Shown: in pieces, positions 44,795-52,764 of the stretch
Numbering within the stretch: position 1 is the stretch's first letter
How the letters are laid out: each line of letters starts with the position of its first letter
Origin: Streptomyces monashensis
GTDB taxonomy: Bacteria > Actinomycetota > Actinomycetes > Streptomycetales > Streptomycetaceae
DNA: 64,000 nucleotides
Assembly (NCBI RefSeq): GCF_001866665.1
Contig: NZ_MLYO01000016.1
Span: forward strand, 1 to 64,000
Direction: 5' to 3'
Program-made: the position numbers and the translations under genes
The notes under the pieces: generated by a model
Told to the model about the DNA's origin: nothing
Seen by the model: only the letters and a program-made list of their open reading frames with translations
Databases searched by the model: none

Positions 44795-46072
44795 CTACTC
44801 GGTCCCGCCGCCCGGCAGGATGCGCCGGAACCCGGTGTACGGCACCAGCGCCTGAGGCAGCACCACCGAGCCGTCCTCCTGCTGCCCCTGCTCCAGCAGC
44901 GCGGCCACCGTGCGGCCGATCGGCAGGGCCGAACCGTTCAGCGTGGCCGCCGGCGTCTTGCGGCCGTCGGCCCGCTTGACCCGGATGTCGGCCCGGCGGG
45001 CCTGGAAGGTGCCGCAGTCGGAGACCGAGGAGATCTCCCGGTAGGCGCCGCCGCCCGGCAGCCACACCTCGATGTCGTACGTCATCCGTGCCGAGAAGCC
45101 CATGTCGCCCGCGGGCAACAGCACGGTGCGGAAGGACAGTTCGAGCCGGCGCAGGCACTCCTCGGCCTGGCCGACCATCAGCTCCAGCTGTTCCTGTGCC
45201 TGCTCCGGCGCGCAGATCCGCACCAGCTCCACCTTCTCGAACTGGTGCAGCCTGAGCACCCCCCGGGTGTCCCGGCCGTACGCCCCCGCCTCCGCGCGGA
45301 AGCAGGGGGTGCGCGCGGTGAAGGCGTACGGCAGGCCGCGGGCGTCCAGCAGTTCGCCGGCCACCAGGTTGGTCAGCGGCACCTCCGCCGTCGGGATCAG
45401 GAACAGCTCCCGCTCGCCGACCTGGGTGCGGAACAAGTCCTCCTCGAACTTGGGCAGTTGCCCGGTGCCGGTCATGGTGTCGCGGCCGACCAGGAACGGC
45501 ACGGACTGCTCGGTGTAGCCGTGCTCACGGGTGTGCAGGTCGAGGAAGAAGTCACCGAGGGCCCGCTCCAGCCGTGCCCCCGCGCCCCGGGCCACACTGA
45601 ACCGGGCGCCGGAGAGCTTCGCGGCCGCGGGGGAGTCGAGGATGCCGAGCGCCTCACCGATCTCGGCGTGATGGCGGGCCCCCGCCACCGGACGCGGTGC
45701 GGGCCCGCCGCGCCGTATCTCCACGGCCTCCTTCTCGGAGTCGCCGTCCGGGACCGCGTCCAGCGGCAGATTGGGGATGGACAGCAGCAGCTCGCACAGC
45801 GCGCCCGCGGCCGCGCGGGCGGCGGTCTCCGCCCGCTGCACCTCGGCCCGCAGGGCCCGCGCCGCCTCCTTCTCGGCCTCGGTGGGCGGGCCGGAGCGGC
45901 GGGCCTTGGCGGTGCGGTTCAGCTCCGTGCGCAGCCGGTTGACCTCGGCCTGGGTCGCGGTGCGGGCGCGCAGGGCGTCGCTCAGGGCGGTCAGGTCGAG
46001 GTCGTGACGGCGGCGGGCCAGGCGCCGTACGGCGTCGGGGCCCGCCTCGATCAGCTCGTGTGCGTCATGCAT
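44795..46072 (-). CDS. Seryl-tRNA synthetase (cluster paralogue, VlmL-like)
   Basis: A 425-residue class II seryl-tRNA synthetase. An N-terminal coiled-coil arm (about 1-105) is followed by GTGQLPKFEEDLFRT, motif 2 FRAEAGAYGRDTRGVLRLHQFEKVEL and a motif 3 LNGSALPIGRTVAALLE, where Ala replaces the usual Gly of NGSG. Last gene of a 12-gene leftward operon, so it is cotranscribed with the biosynthetic genes. A housekeeping serS would not be expected here. It probably supplies seryl-tRNA to the VlmA-like transferase, as VlmL does for valanimycin; self-resistance is an alternative. Overlaps the upstream permease gene by 8 bp. Confidence 0.9.
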   Translation of the reverse strand: MHDAHELIEAGPDAVRRLARRRHDLDLTALSDALRARTATQAEVNRLRTELNRTAKARRSGPPTEAEKEAARALRAEVQRAETAARAAAGALCELLLSIPNLPLDAVPDGDSEKEAVEIRRGGPAPRPVAGARHHAEIGEALGILDSPAAAKLSGARFSVARGAGARLERALGDFFLDLHTREHGYTEQSVPFLVGRDTMTGTGQLPKFEEDLFRTQVGERELFLIPTAEVPLTNLVAGELLDARGLPYAFTARTPCFRAEAGAYGRDTRGVLRLHQFEKVELVRICAPEQAQEQLELMVGQAEECLRRLELSFRTVLLPAGDMGFSARMTYDIEVWLPGGGAYREISSVSDCGTFQARRADIRVKRADGRKTPAATLNGSALPIGRTVAALLEQGQQEDGSVVLPQALVPYTGFRRILPGGGTE

Positions 46073-47549
46073 GGCGGTCTCCTGTCAGGGCGGGGGAGGG
46101 CGCGGGGGCGGGGGAGTCGAGGTGCCGGGTGCCGAGCTGCCGGTAGCGCAGCGGGTGTGCGGCGCGCAGCCGGGCCGCGTACACCAGCCCGCCGAGCGCG
46201 ACCAGCGGCAGCAGCCAGGGCAGCGCGGCGACCACCGTGGACGGCGAACCGGTGAGCATGTCGAAGTTGCCGACGACCAGCCACACCGAGGCGGCGAGCC
46301 CGGCGAAGCCGAGCAGCGGGGCGAGCGCCGTCCGCCACCAGTGCCCCTGCCCCTCGCCGCGCACCCGCAGGCCGAGCACGGACAGCGCGGCCAGCGCCTG
46401 GAGGGCGACGATGCCGAGGGTGCCGAGACCGAGCATGCTGGTCGTCAGGTCGGCGTACGGGTCGAGTCCGGCGACGGCGAAGGCGCCCACGACCAGCGCG
46501 GTCAGCGCGCTCTGCGCGAGACTCGCCCGGTGCGGGGAGCGGTGCCTCGGGTGCTCGGCGGCGAGGGCGCCGGGCAGCAGTCCGTCCTCGGCGAGGACCT
46601 GGGCGTACCGGTTGGCGGCGCTGTGCAGGGCCAGCGTCGCCGCGAACAGGCTGGTGCACAGCAGCACCTGGAGCCCGGTGCTGCCGGCCTTGCCGAGGAA
46701 GTCGTCACCGAGGGAGAAGAACAGGTCGCCCATCTCCTTGCCCGCGACCTCCCGCACCCGCCCGGTGCCGACCGCGCCCACCGCCAGCCAGCTGGTCAGC
46801 GCGTAGAAACCGGCGATCAGCACGACGGCCGCGTAGGTGGCCCGGGGCACGCTGCGGCGCGGGTCCTTGGCCTCCTTGCCGTACAGCGCCGCCGACTCGA
46901 AGCCGATGAAGGAGACGAAGGCGAACATCAGCGAGACCCCGGCCCCGTGCCCGGCCGCGACATGCGGCGAGAAGGAGGCGGCGGGCAGGGCGTGCAGCCC
47001 GTGCCGGGCGAGGATCGCGATGTCCAGCGCGGCCAGCACGCCGATCTCGCCCAGCATCAGCAGGGCCAGCACCCGGGCGCTGAGCGCGATCTCCCGGTAC
47101 CCGAGCACCGCGGTCAGCACCAGCCCGACGGCCGCGCACCACTCCCAGGAGACCGTCAACCCATGTGCGGCGAGGACGAGTTGGGTGAAGTATCCGAGCG
47201 CACCGGCGAGCCCGACGGTGGCGCAGTTGTACGACAGCAGCGCCACATACCCGGCCGCGACGGCGGGCGGGCGCCCGAGCCCGTCGGCGACCGATGCGTA
47301 GAAGCCGCCGGAGCCGCCGGTGCGCCGGGCGCTGACCGCGTACCCCACCGAGAAGCACAGCAGGGTGACCCCGGCGAACAGGAACGCCGCCGGCACCCCC
47401 GGCCCGTCGCCGAAGGCGAACGCGAGCGGCACGGTACCGACCATCGCGGACAGCGGGGCGGCGGCCGCGACGATGAGGAAGAGGATGTGCCCGGTGCCGA
47501 GCCGTCCGGGCGGGGAGGGAGAACCGTTGGCGGACGTGGTGGTGGACAT
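46065..47549 (-). CDS. APC-family amino acid permease
   Basis: A 494-residue permease with about 12 helices. The GHILFLIVAAAAPLSAMVGTVPLAF start, the GGSGGFYASVADGLGRPPAVAAGYVALLSYN segment and FIGFESAALYGKEAKDPRRSVPRATY fit the APC superfamily. ATG 47549 with GGAG upstream is preferred to an Arg-rich extension. Position between KAS II and the seryl-tRNA synthetase suggests import of serine or another amino acid precursor, or product export. The 130-bp gap upstream contains a GGCGAACGCCGAG direct repeat but no gene. Confidence 0.88.
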   Translation of the reverse strand: MSTTTSANGSPSPPGRLGTGHILFLIVAAAAPLSAMVGTVPLAFAFGDGPGVPAAFLFAGVTLLCFSVGYAVSARRTGGSGGFYASVADGLGRPPAVAAGYVALLSYNCATVGLAGALGYFTQLVLAAHGLTVSWEWCAAVGLVLTAVLGYREIALSARVLALLMLGEIGVLAALDIAILARHGLHALPAASFSPHVAAGHGAGVSLMFAFVSFIGFESAALYGKEAKDPRRSVPRATYAAVVLIAGFYALTSWLAVGAVGTGRVREVAGKEMGDLFFSLGDDFLGKAGSTGLQVLLCTSLFAATLALHSAANRYAQVLAEDGLLPGALAAEHPRHRSPHRASLAQSALTALVVGAFAVAGLDPYADLTTSMLGLGTLGIVALQALAALSVLGLRVRGEGQGHWWRTALAPLLGFAGLAASVWLVVGNFDMLTGSPSTVVAALPWLLPLVALGGLVYAARLRAAHPLRYRQLGTRHLDSPAPAPSPALTGDRHA

Positions 47550-47679
47550 GGGGACTCCAGAGCAGGGAGGACGGGGAGAACGCGGCGAACGCCGAGGACG
47601 TGGCGAACGCCGAGAACACGGAGAACGGGGAACAGCCGCCCGCAAAAGCTTCGCTACGGACGGCTGTCGTGGGGCGGGC

Positions 47680-48900
47680 TCAGGCAGGGGCGATCGCCAG
47701 TGCCGTGTTCTGCCCGCCGAAACCCAGCGAGGTGCTCAGAGCGAGATCGATCGGCATCTCGGTCAGCGTCTGGGCCAGCTTGATCTCGATCCGGGGATCG
47801 GGCATGACCAAGTTGGCGACGGGCGGAATCAGTTCGTGCTCCACGCTGAGCACGGCGAACGCGGCCTCGACCGCCCCCGCGGCGCCCAGCAGATGCCCGG
47901 TCACCCCCTTCGTGGATGTGACCAGCGGATCCCCGCGCAGGGTCCGCTGGATCATGCGAGCCTCGGACAGATCGTTGAGCGGCGTCGACGTGCCGTGGGC
48001 GTTCACGTGCTGCACGTCGTCCGGGTCGGCACCCGCGTCCGCGAGCGCCGCCCGCACCGCCGCCTCGATCCCGGCGCCGTCGGGATGCGGCGACGTCATG
48101 TGGTGCGCGTCGGCCGTGGCGCCGTAGCCGATGATCCGGCCGTGCACATGGGCGCCGCGGGCACGGGCGTCGGCCACCCGTTCCATCACGAGGATCCCGG
48201 CGCCCTCGCCCGCGACGAACCCGTCCCGGTCGGAGTCGAACGGCCGGGACGCGGACGCGGGGTCGTCGTGCCGCTTCGACAGCGCGCCCATCTGAGCGAA
48301 GCCGGCCATGACCAGCGGGGTGACCATGGCCTCGCTGCCTCCGGCGAGCACGATGTCGCAGCGGCCGAGCGCCAGCAGGTCCCGCGCCGTGCCGATGGCC
48401 GTCGCGCCGGACGCGCACGCGGTGGCCACCACCAGGTTCGGACCCGTGGCCCCGAACTCGATGGCCGTCTGACCGGCCAGCATGTTCGGCAGCTGCATGG
48501 GCAGCAGGAGCGGCGACACCCGGCCGGCGCCCTGCTCGCGCAGCACCTGGTGCTGGTCCTCGACCGTGCCCGGACCGCCGTCGGCGCAGCCCAGCACCAC
48601 ACCCACCCGCGCGCCGTCCCAGGTCTGCGGATCGAGCCCCGCGTCGGCCACCGCCTCGTGCGCGGCGACCAGCGCGAACTGCACGAACCGGTCGAGTCGG
48701 TGCGCGCGCCGCGCGCTCAGCAGGATCTCGGGGTCGAAGCCGGGCACCCGGCAGGAGATCTGTACGGGATTGTCCGCCAGTACCGGATCGAGGGCGGCGG
48801 CCGGCCTGCCGTCGCAGACCGCCGCCCAGCTCGGCCCGACCCCGATCCCGCCCGGGGTGACCAGGCCGAGCCCGGTGACGGCGATGTCCATACCGGCCAT
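47680..48900 (-). CDS. Beta-ketoacyl-ACP synthase II (FabF-like)
   Basis: A 406-residue condensing enzyme with an intact Cys-His-His triad: VVATACASGATAIG, NAHGTSTPLND and TKGVTGHLLGAAG. It elongates acyl-ACP with malonyl-ACP. ATG 48900 overlaps the ACP stop by one base (TGATG). With the adjacent ACP and KAS III it forms a dedicated type II chain-building set within the cluster. Not a chain-length factor, since the active-site Cys is present. Confidence 0.94.
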   Translation of the reverse strand: MAGMDIAVTGLGLVTPGGIGVGPSWAAVCDGRPAAALDPVLADNPVQISCRVPGFDPEILLSARRAHRLDRFVQFALVAAHEAVADAGLDPQTWDGARVGVVLGCADGGPGTVEDQHQVLREQGAGRVSPLLLPMQLPNMLAGQTAIEFGATGPNLVVATACASGATAIGTARDLLALGRCDIVLAGGSEAMVTPLVMAGFAQMGALSKRHDDPASASRPFDSDRDGFVAGEGAGILVMERVADARARGAHVHGRIIGYGATADAHHMTSPHPDGAGIEAAVRAALADAGADPDDVQHVNAHGTSTPLNDLSEARMIQRTLRGDPLVTSTKGVTGHLLGAAGAVEAAFAVLSVEHELIPPVANLVMPDPRIEIKLAQTLTEMPIDLALSTSLGFGGQNTALAIAPA

Positions 48901-49130
48901 CAGACCTTCGCGCTCCGCTCCTCCATCAGCCGGACCATGTCCGCCACGGTCTCGGCCTCCAGGAGGTCGTCGTCGCTGATGTCCAGGTCCAGCTCGGACT
49001 TCAGCAGCAGCGACAGCTCCACCACGGCCAGCGAGTCCAGCTCGATGTCCTCCCGGGTGGCCTCCGGGGTGATGGCCTCGGGCGACACCTTCAGTTTGTT
49101 GGACAGGATTTCCTTGAGCTGCTCCAGCAT
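48900..49130 (-). CDS. Acyl carrier protein (type II)
   Basis: A 76-residue acidic ACP. The phosphopantetheine serine lies in ELDSLAVVEL. It carries the growing chain for the adjacent KAS III and KAS II. It starts 36 bp after the KAS III stop and overlaps the KAS II start by one base. Confidence 0.95.
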   Translation of the reverse strand: MLEQLKEILSNKLKVSPEAITPEATREDIELDSLAVVELSLLLKSELDLDISDDDLLEAETVADMVRLMEERSAKV

Positions 49131-49166
49131 GACGGTTCCTTTCGAGAGTCAAGAAGTGAGCGTCGG

Positions 49167-50174
49167 TCAGATGGTCTGCAGCTCCGGCCAGTGGACGGTC
49201 GCAGCTCCCCAGGACAGGCCGCCGCCGAACGCGGTGAGCAGCACCCGGTGGCCGGCCCGGAGCATGCCGTCCGCGGTGGCCTCGGCGAGCAGCAGCGGCA
49301 GGGACGCGGCGCCGGTGTTGCCGACCCGGGCGATGTTGCTCAGCCGCCGCTCCCCGGGGATGCCGAGCCGGTCCGAGACGGCGTCCAGGATCCGGGCGTT
49401 GGCCTGGTGGGCCGCGAACCGGTCGACGTCGTCGAGGGACCAGCCGGCCCGCTCGGCGGCCTCGGCGGACGCGGCGGTCATCCGCTCCACCGCGTGCCGG
49501 TAGGTGTCCCGGCCGAGCATCTGGAAGTAGTGGTCCTCCGGGGCCACGGGACGGTCGCTCGACCGCTGCCGCGAGCCGCCCGCCGGCACCTCGATCAGAT
49601 GGCTCAGCTCGCCGTCGCTGCCGAGCACCAGCGGGCCGATCGCCCCGGGCTCGGCGGCCGAGCCGGCCCGCAGCACCACCGCGCCGGCGCCGTCCGCGAA
49701 GATCACCGCGGTCGTACGGTCCTGCGGGTTGATGATCGTCGTGAAGGCGTCGGCCGCGATCAGCAGCACGCTGTCCGCGATCCGGGCCGCGATCAGCCCG
49801 GCGGCCGAGGCGAGGCCGTACAGGAAGCCGGAGCAGACGGCCGCCACGTCGAACGCCGGCACCCCGCCGAGGCCGAGGCGGGCGGCCACCTGCGGCGCGG
49901 TCCCGGGGCACGGCTGGTCCGGGGTGGTGGTGGCCAGCACCACCGCCCCGACCCGCTCGTCCCCGGCCGACTTCAGAGCCCGCAGGCCCGCCTCCACCGC
50001 CAGGTCCCCGGTGGAGGTGCCCGGCGAGACGACGTACCGCTCGGCGATCCCGGTACGGGAGCGGATCCAGGCGTCGGAGGTGTCCAGCCGGGCCGTCAGG
50101 TCGTCGTTGGTCACCAGGTTGGGCGGGACGTACGACCCGATGCCCGCGACGACCGCGGCCCGCCCGGTGCTCAT
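49167..50174 (-). CDS. Beta-ketoacyl-ACP synthase III (FabH-like)
   Basis: A 335-residue KAS III with the Cys-His-Asn triad: DVAAVCSGFLYGL, HQANARILD and NTGAASLPLLL. It primes chain synthesis by condensing an acyl-CoA with malonyl-ACP; alternatively such cluster KAS III enzymes can join two building blocks late in a pathway. ATG 50174 overlaps the diiron-protein stop by 4 bp. Confidence 0.94.
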   Translation of the reverse strand: MSTGRAAVVAGIGSYVPPNLVTNDDLTARLDTSDAWIRSRTGIAERYVVSPGTSTGDLAVEAGLRALKSAGDERVGAVVLATTTPDQPCPGTAPQVAARLGLGGVPAFDVAAVCSGFLYGLASAAGLIAARIADSVLLIAADAFTTIINPQDRTTAVIFADGAGAVVLRAGSAAEPGAIGPLVLGSDGELSHLIEVPAGGSRQRSSDRPVAPEDHYFQMLGRDTYRHAVERMTAASAEAAERAGWSLDDVDRFAAHQANARILDAVSDRLGIPGERRLSNIARVGNTGAASLPLLLAEATADGMLRAGHRVLLTAFGGGLSWGAATVHWPELQTI

Positions 50175-51169
50175 GCGCCGCTCTCCGGGTGCTCCGGGTT
50201 CTCGGAGGCGAGGACCTCGACGGGCAGGCCCATGTAGGCCATGCGGACCTCGGCCATCTCGTCGGTCCACCGCTCCGCCATGTCGTAGCGCTGCACGGCG
50301 GTGGTGTCGAGCAGCCGCACGCCCGGCCAGATCTCGTAGTCGCCGATCAGGTCCGCGTGCTCGTGCATGCCCTGCTGGAACAGGTCCTCGCGGTGGATGA
50401 CGAACTCCCGGTCCGGGATCTCGTCCCACAGCTTCACGCCCGCGCGCAGGATCTCCAGCAACCGCGGCTTGTACGCGGGGTGTTCGGCGACGTGGTCGCG
50501 CAGGATGGTGCTGGCCACCGTCAGGTGCCGGATCTCGTCGATGGCGGTGCCGCGCGAGATCTCGCCGGTCGCGGGGGACAGCGGGGTCCACTTGCGCTCG
50601 CTCAGCTCGGCGGCCGGGGCGAGCACGCCCTCGATGATGATGGCGAACACGGCGACCCCGCCGGGGAAGTCGGCCCGGTCGCGGACGATGTCCAGGGTGA
50701 AGTCCACCACCGGGTCCAGGACCCGCTTGCGGTAGTCCCGGGCCATCTCCTCGACGTCCCGCAGCAGGGTCTTCTGCGGGATGCCCAGCTCCACCAGGTG
50801 CTGCCGGAAGACGCGCGCGTGACGGGCCTCGTCGAGCAACTGGGTGGCGTAGAACTCCATTTCGGGGATGCCGGGCGCGATGGAGACGTAGTGGCCGAGC
50901 AGCCGGGTGGCCAGCTCCTCCGCCAGGGCCCGGAAGCCGAACTCCAGCACCAGGGCCTCGCGCAGCGGGCCGGGCGCCTTCAGGAAGTCGGGCGTGAGCG
51001 CGTTCGCGTGGTGGCCACTCGCCCCGCGCTCGCGCAGGGTGCCCTGGGCGACGGAGGTGATCCAGTAGGCGAGGTCGCACTCCTCGGGGCCGAGGGTGAG
51101 TTCCTTCGCGCCGTCCAGCAGACCGGGCGCCTTGTCCCAGTCGGCCTCGCGGGCTACGGGTGCGGTCAT
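50171..51169 (-). CDS. Nonheme diiron oxygenase, VlmB-like candidate
   Basis: A 332-residue ferritin-like helical protein with two carboxylate/ExxH sets: Glu84 or 85 (ALAEELATRL) and Glu114-x-x-His117 (LDEARHARVF), then Glu180 (AIIIEGVLAP) and Glu212-x-x-His215 (IDEIRHLTVAS). This is the diiron-oxygenase pattern. In valanimycin biosynthesis the diiron enzyme VlmB oxidises an alkylhydrazine-serine to the azoxy group. Given the neighbours, the same four-electron oxidation is proposed here. Translation is coupled on both sides by 4-bp overlaps. Confidence 0.75.
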   Translation of the reverse strand: MTAPVAREADWDKAPGLLDGAKELTLGPEECDLAYWITSVAQGTLRERGASGHHANALTPDFLKAPGPLREALVLEFGFRALAEELATRLLGHYVSIAPGIPEMEFYATQLLDEARHARVFRQHLVELGIPQKTLLRDVEEMARDYRKRVLDPVVDFTLDIVRDRADFPGGVAVFAIIIEGVLAPAAELSERKWTPLSPATGEISRGTAIDEIRHLTVASTILRDHVAEHPAYKPRLLEILRAGVKLWDEIPDREFVIHREDLFQQGMHEHADLIGDYEIWPGVRLLDTTAVQRYDMAERWTDEMAEVRMAYMGLPVEVLASENPEHPESGA

Positions 51170-51711
51170 GAGGCGACGGCCTCCTTCGCCGGACGCAGGG
51201 AGCCGGCGTACAGCCCGCCGGCGTAGGAGAGCAGGGGGAGCGCGTCGTCCGCCGTGGCGCGTACGACGTGGCCGAGCAGCAGCTCGCCGTCGCCCGCCGG
51301 GTGGGCGGAGTGGAAACGGCACACGTAGTGCGCGAGCGCGCCCGCGATCAGCGGGGCGTGCGCGTACCGGTCCGCCGTCCAGGCCAGGCCGGCGAAGGCG
51401 GCGTCGCCGTCGGGCCGCGCGCTGTCCGCGAACCGCCGTGCCACGTCGGCCTGTTCGCCGCCGAGCACGTTGACCGCGAACCGGCCCTCGGCGGCGGCCA
51501 GCCGGGCGAAGGACGAGCCCGCGCGCAGCACGACGCCGAGGAGCAGGGGTTCGCGCGAGACGAGGGTGACCGTGCTGGCCGTCGTGCCGTGCATCCGGTC
51601 CTCGGGGCCGGTGGTGAGCACCGACACCGGGGAGGCCAGGTGGTACAGGGCCCGGCGGCGCTCGGCCGGGTCCTGCCGGACCCGACGCCGTACGTCCGTG
51701 GCGGTGGTCAT
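51166..51711 (-). CDS. Flavin reductase, VlmR-like
   Basis: A 181-residue short-chain flavin reductase (HpaC/RutF-type split barrel). RALYHLASPVSVLTTG, HGTTASTVTLVSREPLLLGVVLRAGSSF and FAVNVLGGEQADVARRFA are family blocks. It reduces FMN or FAD with NAD(P)H and hands it to a partner monooxygenase. The acyl-CoA-dehydrogenase-fold protein of this operon is the likely partner, as in the VlmR/VlmH pair. Four-base overlaps with both neighbours. Confidence 0.9.
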   Translation of the reverse strand: MTTATDVRRRVRQDPAERRRALYHLASPVSVLTTGPEDRMHGTTASTVTLVSREPLLLGVVLRAGSSFARLAAAEGRFAVNVLGGEQADVARRFADSARPDGDAAFAGLAWTADRYAHAPLIAGALAHYVCRFHSAHPAGDGELLLGHVVRATADDALPLLSYAGGLYAGSLRPAKEAVAS

Positions 51712-52259
51712 CGCACGGCCTCCGTCTCGCGTACGGCGCCGGGCTCGCGCACGGCCCCTCGCGCCGGGACGTGCCCGACCGGCACCGGGTCCATGGCGTG
51801 GCCGACCGGCTTCGGGTGCGGCAGGCCCAGCTCGTCCAGGAGCTTCAGGTAGCCCTCCTGGCGCACCGGTTCGAAGGGCAGCGCGAAGGACTTCATGAAG
51901 TTGCCGAACAGGCCGCGGTCGCCGAACAGATGGAACGGCAGCACCAGCAGCGCCCACTCCGGCTTCACCAGCCAGCACCACAGCGCGGCCACCGCGCCCT
52001 GGGTGACGAGGCTGTGCATGACGTTGTAGAGGACGTAGTAGGCCTTGGGGATCGGCCGCCCGCCGCTCCTGCGGAAGGCGATCGCGCCGGGGATGTAGCC
52101 GATCAGGTCGATGTAGAGGAACAGTCCGAGCGCCGGCAGCCAGCGGATGTCGCCGAAGTGGTAGACGATCAGGCCGGTGGTGACGGCGAGGCCCACCAAG
52201 TACTCGGCGCGGTGCAGCGAGTAGGTGCGCGGGGTCTCGAAGGGGTTCGCCTGGTCCAT
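51708..52259 (-). CDS. Small integral membrane protein, VlmO-like candidate
   Basis: A 183-residue protein with about four hydrophobic segments: AEYLVGLAVTTGLIVYHF, LPALGLFLYIDLIGYIPGAI, VMHSLVTQGAVAALWCWLV and WALLVLPFHLFGDRG. Conserved-looking polar residues (His, Asp) lie within or next to the helices (YIDLIGY, NVMHS, FHLFGDRG). The C-terminal ~35 residues are soluble and variable. The valanimycin membrane protein VlmO rearranges an O-seryl hydroxylamine to the N-N bond; place and size fit, but homology was not tested. GGAG precedes the ATG. Confidence 0.6.
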   Translation of the reverse strand: MDQANPFETPRTYSLHRAEYLVGLAVTTGLIVYHFGDIRWLPALGLFLYIDLIGYIPGAIAFRRSGGRPIPKAYYVLYNVMHSLVTQGAVAALWCWLVKPEWALLVLPFHLFGDRGLFGNFMKSFALPFEPVRQEGYLKLLDELGLPHPKPVGHAMDPVPVGHVPARGAVREPGAVRETEAVR

Positions 52260-52279
52260 GGTCAGCTCCTCGCCGGGTG

Positions 52280-52762
52280 CTAGGCGCCGACCGCGGCGGG
52301 CGTGGTCAGTTCGACGTCGCCCCGGATGCGCACGCCCGGGAACAGCCCGGTCAGCGCCCAGGCGACGGTCTCCTTGATGACCCGCTCGGCGATCGGGTCG
52401 AGGATGCCCTCCAGGCTCGGGATGCCGAAGTCGAAGTCGGCGTCGAAGCGCACGGTGACGCCGTCCCCGTCCTGCCGCACGGACCAGATCCCGGCGAAGG
52501 AGTCGAAGTCGCCGTCGGACTGCTCGAAGCGGATCTCGCCGGCCGCCGGGTCGATCGTGTCGTCCTCGGTCCAGCGCAGCAGACCGCTGCGGAAGTGGAG
52601 CTCCCAGCTGGAGGAGGCCCGCGGGTCGGGGTAGGAGGCGTGCACGGTGGTCGCGTTGACGTGGGGCGCGAGGTCCGGGTACTTCTCCCAGCGCCGTACG
52701 GCGTGCAGGACCGTTTCCGCCTGCTCCGCGGGTATCAGGGCATCGAGTTCGACGTGCCGCAC
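52280..52762 (-). CDS. SRPBCC-family protein (polyketide cyclase/START-like)
   Basis: A 160-residue helix-grip fold protein. MRHVELDALIPAEQAETVLHAVRRWEKYPDLAPHV and the DADFDFGIPSLEGILDPIAERVIKETV C-terminal helix fit the SRPBCC superfamily, which binds hydrophobic ligands and includes cyclases and dehydratases. GTG start, 2 bp after the aminotransferase stop. In this cluster it may hold a chain intermediate; no catalytic role can be assigned. Confidence 0.8.
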   Translation of the reverse strand: MRHVELDALIPAEQAETVLHAVRRWEKYPDLAPHVNATTVHASYPDPRASSSWELHFRSGLLRWTEDDTIDPAAGEIRFEQSDGDFDSFAGIWSVRQDGDGVTVRFDADFDFGIPSLEGILDPIAERVIKETVAWALTGLFPGVRIRGDVELTTPAAVGA

Positions 52763-52764
52763 GA

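Noticed and set aside
46065..47549. Reading the APC permease as the product exporter of the cluster
   Set aside because: APC proteins mostly import amino acids, and the MFS gene at 42243 is a better exporter candidate; kept only as an alternative.
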